A stretch of 64,000 bases of DNA from Lepraria neglecta (Eukaryota; Ascomycota; Lecanoromycetes; Lecanorales; Stereocaulaceae). A program made the position numbers and the translations under genes. Below the pieces are notes generated by a model that did not search any database, was not told where the DNA came from, and was given only the letters and a program-made list of their open reading frames with translations. Numbering within the stretch: position 1 is the first letter of the stretch; every line of letters begins with the position of its first letter. The stretch spans positions 1,302,001 to 1,366,000 of the forward strand of contig CM065652.1 of NCBI GenBank assembly GCA_033220425.1, read 5' to 3'. Of the stretch, positions 57,630 to 64,000 are shown in pieces.

Positions 57630-57900
57630 CAGCCACAGCTTTCGACATAAATGCTTAAGCTTCTGTAAATGTAGATAAGCTGAGACACTGCTACATAATG
57701 GAACGAATCTGCAAAGTGCTTACGAAGCTGCTCGGTCCCTCGGAGCATGAGTCTCCCGGCGTCCGTTGCTTATGAAAGAGCACATTCCGCAAAAGTACTG
57801 TTGTATTTGACATTAATCGTATTCTAGCAGGCAGCTCAAAATTATCACAAAGTATTTGACTCTTCTATGAAACATACTTTGTAGATCCAATTACGCGGAC

Positions 57901-59237
57901 ATGGCCCAAAACGATTCCCCAAAGCCAGACATCTTCAACCTCGCCAACCGCCAAGGAAAATTCGACCGCGTAGATTCCAAGTTCCGCTCCTGGATCTCTA
58001 CAGAAGCGGAAGCCAAGTTTCCACCAGAGGAGAATCGATATGTATGATAGCCCAATCCCAATCCCAACCCCAAGCAGCAAAACCAATCCTAAACCCTCTT
58101 CTGACATGTACAAGGTCCTCTATATAAGCCTTGTCTGTCCCTGGGCCCAGCGAGCCAACATCGTGCGAACTCTAAAGGGGCTCGAAGACATCATCCAGCT
58201 CGTAGTCCTGGATTACGAGCTCTTCCCCGAAGGCTGGTGCGTCATACATCGAACCTTGACTCTTATATTCCCCCAAGTACGTAATTAAACTATAGCAGGT
58301 CTTTCACAGGCCGACTAGGCACTGACGCAAAGGATCCAATATACGGTTTCACGCGGCTTAGCCAGCTGTATTTAAAGGCTGACCCTGAGTATAAAGGGCG
58401 GTATACTGTTCCTGTATGTTGTCCTTTCTCCTTTTACAACAACTTTCCCTTGATTCGAAAAGTCCCTACGTTTAATCTCAAAAAGTGTTGTATCTCGTTG
58501 AAAAAGCAAAACTGAGTCCGATATGATCCAGACGCTCTGGGACACAAAGCACTCGACAATCGTCTCCAACGAGTCCGCCGAAATCATCCGAATGCTCTAC
58601 AGCTCATTCGACCAATTCCTACCAGCCGACTTACGCGAAGCCAACAAAGCCAACGGCGGCCTCTTCCCCACCCATCTCCGCACCGAGATAGAAGAAATGA
58701 ACGACTGGATCTACCACACCATCAACAACGGCGTCTACAAAGCCGGTTTCGCTACCAAGCAAGAAGTGTATGAGGAGAATTGTCTTGCTGTCTTTGCCTC
58801 TCTTGATCGTGTTGAGGAGCTGCTTGCGGATAGCGAGGGGAACTATTTGCTGGGGAAGGAGCTTACGGAGGCGGATGTGAGATTGTTTCCTACGATTGTG
58901 AGATTTGATACGGCCTATCATAATCTCTTCAAGTGCAATTTGAAGATGGTAAGGCATGATTACCCGCATGTGAATGAGTGGATGAAGAGGTTGTATTACG
59001 ATAAGAGTGAGGTTACGAGGGGCGCATTTAGGTCTACTACAAATTTTGATCAGGTAAGTCAACAAGATTTAGAGCTACAAAAGTGTACTTTGGGGACACG
59101 AGGAACTGACTTGAGAGTACATTCAGATCAAGAAGGGCTATGCGTTGACGCCGAGGAATAACCTAGTGCCGTTGGGCCCGGCGCCGGATATCCTTCCTCT
59201 GGATGAATGTCCTGGTGATGCTGCGAAAGAGGTGTAG
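57901..59237 (+). CDS. Glutathionyl-hydroquinone reductase (ECM4/GTO family GST)
   Basis: Five exons (57901-58041, 58115-58236, 58299-58413, 58532-59053, 59127-59237) keep frame and give 336 residues. YISLVCPWAQRANIVRTLKG carries the catalytic Cys of the Xi/ECM4 class (usual form CPWAHR). TRLSQLYLKADPEYKGRYTV and LWDTKHSTIVSNESAEIIRM follow, and the all-helical C-terminal domain has NDWIYHTINNGVYKAGFAT, YLLGKELTEADVRLFPTIVR and HNLFKCNLKMVRHDYPHVNE. Such enzymes reduce glutathionyl-quinones by a Cys mechanism. The last exon ends NLVPLGPAPDILPL. It lies just beyond the LINE insertion, 270 bp from its end, and seems undamaged. Confidence 0.9.
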
Positions 59238-59484
59238 ATGGCAGAATATGGAGCGGACCTGGAACTCGAAAGAGGAAGTTTGGTTCAGGGGCAACATATT
59301 CCCAACGACTGCATTCCTGCAAGACATAATATAAGTCATCGGCGAGCAGATCAACTGTGCTCAGAAGTAGCCTCCCTAAGGGGCCATCAGACGCCAGACA
59401 TGCAAAATGCAAAACTCGAGGGCAGATGATTACCCAATCATGATCTTAAAGTGTTGAAGCGCAAATACCGCCAACAACCAGACC

Positions 59485-61289
59485 TCACATAATAGAATAC
59501 TTATACGGCGTGAACCCTCCCAACTCAATCCCCTCCCCCTCTTTCCTCGTCTCATCACCCTCACCATGCACAACACCCTCCCCATCCTGATAAGCCATCG
59601 GCTCATCACCATCCCTCACATGCCTCTCTGTAGCCATTCTCGTATCAGGCTTCTGCGGTTGCTGTTGCTGCTGCTGTTGAGAATCTTCCATCTCGAAATC
59701 AACATAGCGCCCCTCGTCCGCGCTGTTGGCATTCGCATAGGCTTCTATTTGTCGCGGACCGCTGAATTGTTGGTGGGATGATTGCTGGCCTGTGATTTGG
59801 GGGTCTAGTGGTATGTCGTTGTATTCTTGCAATGCTCGCATGTTGGCGACGGGGGCTGGATGCAGGTGGTCCATTTCTGGGGACATTGATATCGTCTCAT
59901 CGTTGTTGTTTCCTGAAGCCGGATTTGGCTGGTAGTTGACGAGACGCTCGATCATACTGTTGGGATCATTCGATTGCCCATTCCCACCCAAGGCCCTTCT
60001 CAGTTGGTCGATAGCCCCTGGGTTGTTAGGATCGCTCATAGGTCGCACAGTCGGCGCTTTCGCAGCAGTGTCTTTGCAGTCGGGGCAATTTTTGATGACT
60101 AGACTGACAGTCTCTTTAATTCGAACCCAGTGAAATTTCTCCGCGATTGTAGCGGTTGTTTTGTTAATACCGCCGTGACCTTGGGCATGCACTTTCCGGG
60201 CTATCTCATACTGTCGTTGCGGGTCACTAACAACCTCCTTATCCTTCAACATGAGCCTCTCGCCCTGGCCATCTTCATCAGGTACTAGCTTGTAATGTGT
60301 AGCAGCACTCCTTAGTCGGCTCTTTTCCGCTCTGTCTGCCCCGCTAGGATAGGCACCGTTCTTGAGGTAAAAGCGTATCTTGTCGAAACGCTCTTCGGAG
60401 ACAAAATCTTCACCTTCTGGGCCGAGATCTCGGCCGTAAATTATGGCGTCCACGAGCTCGTCTGGATGTGAACGGAGGTTTCCGCACGCTTTGACTCGAC
60501 CGATGCGTTTGAAGCCGAGGGCGTCCCAGATGCGGCAGGAGGCGACGTTGGTCTCGTAGACGAGGTTGAAGACTGAGTATGAGTATCCCTGAGTCACGAT
60601 TAGCATCGAGAATTTTCTCCTGGATGGAATCAAAGTTCATTCCATCCTTCTTGGATTTTTCTACAACGGGAAGAAACGCAAATGAAGACAAATTGATGGC
60701 GGTCTTTGAAATTGAATGGCAGAAAAAGAATGGCAACGACCAAGAAAGCGCCCACATACCAATTTAGGAGCCCACTCCAAATACCCCTCCCCCATCAATC
60801 TCCCCACCCCCTATTCCTCGCCGCCTCCGTAACCAAAAACCCCCCATTACAAACATGACTGCTCCGTCCCGGATAATTCGGCTTAACATAAAAACTCCCC
60901 AAACAAACCTCCTCCCACCTCTCCCCCCTCCTCTCCATCTGCTCCACCTCCTCAATGGATCCCACCTCCCCGAGCAACATAATCGCCCCGAAATTCTGAA
61001 ACCAGTACGTCCCGAACGTTGTGGCCGGCATGGACGTCATCATGGGGTAGGTATCTCCCTTTTCGATTTCGAGATTCAGTTGGTTGCAGAGGTAGGTTAG
61101 GAGACGGGGGGGAACGGCTGTGGGGGTCGAGAAGGGGAGGAGGGAGGCGATTGTTATGCGGTCGCGGAGGGTTACTTGGCGGGGGGTTATGGAGGGGGGG
61201 ATCTGGGGGTCGGTGGGGGTCGGGTAAGGGGGTGCGCCGGAGGTGCGGTAGATGGCTGGGGCGGTGGGGTCTTCGAGCATGGCTGGCAT
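59485..61289 (-). CDS. SPT10-like acetyltransferase, one-base frameshift in exon 1
   Basis: Exon 1 (61289-60760) and exon 2 (60588-59485) encode an Spt10-type protein of about 544 residues. A GNAT fold: YWFQNFGAIMLLGEVGSIEE, VCLGSFYVKPNYPGRSSHVC, NGGFLVTEAARNRG, then VGRLMGEGYLEWAPKLG and YSYSVFNLVYETNVASCRIW. An H2C2 zinc-binding element follows: ARKVHAQGHGGINKTTATIA, FHWVRIKETVSLVIKNCPDC. In yeast Spt10 the same pair binds histone-gene UAS elements and activates them. The tail is Gln-rich. Exon 1 is 530 nt where 531 is needed: the five-C run at 60807-60811 (GGGGG on the coding strand) has lost one base between EAARNRG and VGRLMGEGY. Since everything else is intact, a homopolymer sequencing error is as likely as a real mutation. 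Confidence 0.8.
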
Positions 61290-61767
61290 CTTGATGGAGT
61301 GGGTAAACAAGAAGGCTAGGGCCAGGGTATTGAGAGTTGATTGGGGATAGTGGCTGAGAGCAATGAGTCAGCATGATAGAAGGTTCTCGGGCGAACGAAT
61401 GGACAGATAGAGGAGAGTCTTTTCTTGCAGAGGAAATGGAACAGGATTTGGAGGGAAGGGAGGACATACCGTTGCTTCAGCCTCGCGCTAAGACCCTCTT
61501 TGTGTATAGCAGACTGACTGATGCGCACCTTGCACTTTGTATCACGACCGTCTTTGGTGGAGCAGCGATGATGAGAAAAACGAGGGGAATTCTGAGTTCT
61601 GCGCGAGAAGATAGCAGACTCGCGCTAGCGTCTCTTAACTCCGAGATGTCTAATCGCCGAAGGTCTCAATTGATTGATAATCGGGACGACTGCCAGCACT
61701 GGATTCATTGCCTCTTTTCTAGCATCGAATGTCGTATTGCCCCAAAGACTGCCCCTATCTAATCAAC
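61290..61767. promoter_or_regulatory. Shared divergent promoter, SPT10-like / GST
   Basis: The minus-strand SPT10-like gene and the plus-strand GST diverge across about 480 bp. No other feature is supported. Confidence 0.45.
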
Positions 61768-62629
61768 ATGACTACTCACACGAAGAACACCACCAATGGC
61801 GAAAGTCCGGAAAGTATAACGCCCGTCACGTCTAAAGCTGAATCCAGATGCTAACTTGCTCCTACAGTCACACTCTACACCAACCACGCCTGTCCATGGG
61901 CCCACCGAGCCCACATAACCCTCCGCACCCTCAATATTCCCTACAAAGAAGTCATCATCCCCCTCGACCGCCCCCGCGATCCCTGGTACCTAGAAATCAA
62001 CCCGCGCGGTCTCGTACCCAGCATCAAAATCACAACAGCAGATGGCAAGCTCAAAGATGAGATCATCACCGAGTCCGCTGTCGTCTCTACCTTCCTCGCC
62101 GAAATGTTTCCCGACAGCGAGTTCTGGCCGAGGAGCGAGGAGGACCCGTTGATGAGGGCAAGGATCAATTTCTTTGTCGATACTTGGTTTACGAAGGTCA
62201 ATACGTTTATGTATCCGATATTGAAGGCTGAGGGTGAAGAGAAGGAGACTTTGGGGAGTCAATTGGTAGCTGCTGTCAAGAAGGAGATTGAGCCGCTGTT
62301 GGAGAACGCAGGGCCGTTCTTTGGTGGAAGCGAGCATATCACACTCGCGGAGGTACATACATTCTGTACTGCAAGATTTGTCAGTTGAATGAGCGCTGAC
62401 GATATAATGATAGGCTATGACTGCACCTTTCGTGATACGGTACCGGGCTTACATTGATGGGAGCTTGATGCCGGCGAGTCTGCTAAAAGGATTGGAAGCG
62501 TTGCCCAACTATAGCAAATGGAGTAAAGCGGTTTGCGGTGAGAGCAGTGTTACGTATGTATTCGATGGGCCTGAAATATCAAAGCGGACGGCGGAGCGGT
62601 TGGCGAAGATGAAGGCCGAGGCTAAGTAA
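61768..62629 (+). CDS. Omega-like glutathione S-transferase
   Basis: Three exons (61768-61813, 61868-62352, 62414-62629) give 248 residues. The N-terminal thioredoxin fold has TLYTNHACPWAHRAHITLRT, with the Cys active site of omega-type GSTs, then EINPRGLVPSIKI and ITESAVVSTFLAEMFPD (glutathione-binding ES pair). The helical C-terminal domain follows (FFVDTWFTKVNTFMYPIL, GPFFGGSEHITLAEAMTAPF). Omega GSTs act as thiol transferases and dehydroascorbate reductases. The first exon is only 15 codons; its donor GTATAA is slightly weak, but the join (ESPE-ITLYTNHA) fits the family. No damage visible. It is one of two GSTs within 5 kb, of different classes, so not a recent duplication. Confidence 0.88.
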
Positions 62630-62778
62630 CGACATTCACGATCATGAAACCAGGATGATATGGTTGAAAAAGCCGATGTAGCATATATATCACGGCCTCG
62701 AAGTGATGAGAATACGTCTCACAGAAGAATCTTCTTTGACTTGTGTTCGCAAATTGTTGACCAATTGATGCCGAAAAG

Positions 62779-64000
62779 TTAGACTGAGGAGCACCTTCGG
62801 CATGGAGTTGTCGATAGTCGCGTGAAGCACAGTGCAGCAACCCTGTTGCGGCCTTGATTAGGAGTGTCCAGGTCGGAAGATCCGTCAGCGGATTCTAGAG
62901 CGTCTTCCCAGACTTCGTGATCATCTCCCTCATTAATCTCTATCCATCCAGGTGACTCTTCGTCGAACAGTCCTCCTCGCGCACCACCATCATCGCACTC
63001 ATCTTCATCGGAGCTTTTGCGTTGGTCTTTCCGGATGCTGTCCACAAGTGTCTCAAAAGCAGCGTACCATTTTGGGGGATCTTCGTCGCGCGGCTGCAAG
63101 CTCAAATCTGCCCATTGCTCATTCTCATCTTTGCGCCACTCGGCATCTGACATTGCGGTAAACCCATCATTGTTCCTCTCATCAATGTCGATGTGGCCGA
63201 GTGCGGCTGACTCAAGCAGTTCCAGCGTCTCAATATCCCCATAGCGAGCAGCAATGTGCAGGACTGTGTGCCCCAACTCGCTTTTGCCGGATTTGCCACA
63301 CGCATCCTTTTCGATCAAGACCGTTATAGCCTTGTGACAATTGCGGAGGACGGAAAGGTGCAAAGCAGTACGATTTCTCATCTCTATGGCATGGATATCA
63401 GCGCCTTTATCAAGTAGCTGTGATAAGGTGACTGGGCAATCTTTGTGTGCTGCCCAGTGCAGAGGCCTCCATCCTTCATCGTCCTCGGTCTCAATATCTG
63501 CCTTGAAACCTACAAGGGTCTCCAAAAAGCTTGGGTTTTCTTTCTTTGAGGCAACATGGCTCAATGCTGTCCTGCCATGGTAGCTCCTCGCATCAACATG
63601 TGCGTCGTTGAGTAACAAAAGTCGCATGCACTCGCTACTATTAGCATTTATAGACCAGTGTAGAGGAGTCTTATTAGAAACGTCTGGTTTGTTGGGGTTC
63701 GCCCCACGGTCCAGGAGCTGTTCAACGGCCTTGGAATCGCCTCTTTGCGCAGCCCAGGACAGAGCCGTTCGTCCTGAAACATCGACTTCATCAATTGCAG
63801 ACCTCTTTGTATAAGCCAAAACCTCTTCGAATAGCTGGCCGGAGATTCCGAGACAGGTCCTATGCAATTCGGTAAAATGGAACGAATCTAGATGAGACTG
63901 GTCACTGAAGAGATCCTTTAGCAGGTTCAACTCGTGGCCTTCCCACTCTGAGGGCTCGCCCAGGATTTTCTCCCACGCCATGAAGTATGGAAAACTTGCT
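62779..64000 (-). CDS. Ankyrin-repeat protein, 5' end beyond the window
   Basis: The frame is open from the right edge through an internal ATG at 63981 (MAWEKILGEPSEWEGHE) to a stop at 62779, at least 400 residues. The upstream in-frame bases read ASFPYF, with no stop, so the true N-terminus likely lies outside. Six or more ankyrin repeats follow: GRTALSWAAQRGDSKAVEQL, KTPLHWSINANSSECMRLLL, GRTALSHVASKKENPSFLET, GWRPLHWAAHKDCPVTLSQL, RTALHLSVLRNCHKAITVLI and HTVLHIAARYGDIETLELL. The C-terminal 100 residues are acidic. Fungal proteins of this kind often carry an N-terminal NACHT or other domain; whether this one does cannot be seen. Confidence 0.8.
   Translation of the reverse strand, partial: ASFPYFMAWEKILGEPSEWEGHELNLLKDLFSDQSHLDSFHFTELHRTCLGISGQLFEEVLAYTKRSAIDEVDVSGRTALSWAAQRGDSKAVEQLLDRGANPNKPDVSNKTPLHWSINANSSECMRLLLLNDAHVDARSYHGRTALSHVASKKENPSFLETLVGFKADIETEDDEGWRPLHWAAHKDCPVTLSQLLDKGADIHAIEMRNRTALHLSVLRNCHKAITVLIEKDACGKSGKSELGHTVLHIAARYGDIETLELLESAALGHIDIDERNNDGFTAMSDAEWRKDENEQWADLSLQPRDEDPPKWYAAFETLVDSIRKDQRKSSDEDECDDGGARGGLFDEESPGWIEINEGDDHEVWEDALESADGSSDLDTPNQGRNRVAALCFTRLSTTPCRRCSSV

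Noticed and set aside
57901-62629. The two GST genes around the SPT10-like gene as a tandem duplication or metabolite cluster
   Set aside because: They belong to different GST classes with different exon structures, and no backbone biosynthetic gene is nearby.
1-64000. tRNA genes, CRISPR arrays, bacterial-type operons or riboswitches
   Set aside because: No cloverleaf with A and B boxes and no regularly spaced direct repeats were seen; the gene structure is eukaryotic.

Overview
The window comes from the nuclear genome of a filamentous ascomycete (Pezizomycotina). The evidence is genes broken by short GT-AG introns (about 45-130 nt), a FREQUENCY clock gene, a lone dispersed 5S rRNA gene, the fungal families Clr5, HET, DUF4246, F-box and xanthine dioxygenase, and a LINE whose coding capacity was destroyed by CpA-to-TpA type mutation, the signature of repeat-induced point mutation (RIP). 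The class cannot be fixed from the sequence alone.

Layout. 1-4.4 kb: the 5' part of frq (running off the left edge), a CBP6/UQCC2 complex III assembly factor, and the PPxY membrane adaptor BSD2. 4.7-8.2 kb: a decayed alternative NADH dehydrogenase followed by an intact arginase. 9-17 kb, an accessory stretch: two paralogues of an unrecognised family, an SDR epimerase-like enzyme, and a tandem pair of small secreted protein genes of which the second is broken. 17-23 kb: gene-poor sequence around a Clr5-domain/TPR protein and an ankyrin fragment. 23.4-24.7 kb: xanthine dioxygenase (xanA) with plausible nitrogen and purine control sites upstream. 25-28.4 kb: mitochondrial GatB and an RNase H-like pseudogene. 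29.4-32.5 kb: a six-exon DUF4246 gene with a single-base frameshift and a repeat in its first intron. 32.7-44 kb: housekeeping genes (App1-like phosphatase, GMH1/UNC50, PML1/SNIP1, TSR3, GGA adaptor) with an F-box pseudogene and a small inverted-repeat element between them. 44.3 kb: 5S rRNA. 44.8-49.3 kb: a large unrecognised helical protein and an enoyl-CoA hydratase. 49.8-52 kb: relics of a DUF829/TMEM53 hydrolase and a HET protein. 52.1-57.6 kb: a full-length RIP-mutated LINE with a target-site duplication. 57.9-64 kb: a glutathionyl-hydroquinone reductase, an SPT10-like acetyltransferase with a one-base frameshift, an omega-like GST, and a 5'-partial ankyrin protein.

Intact genes cover core functions: the clock, mitochondrial translation and respiration, Golgi/endosome traffic, splicing, ribosome maturation and nitrogen catabolism. 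The blocks between them hold many relics: the NADH dehydrogenase, secreted-protein copy 2, RNase H-like, F-box, DUF829, HET and LINE. Several otherwise conserved genes carry single-base indels in homopolymers or dinucleotide runs, so assembly error must be weighed against real decay.
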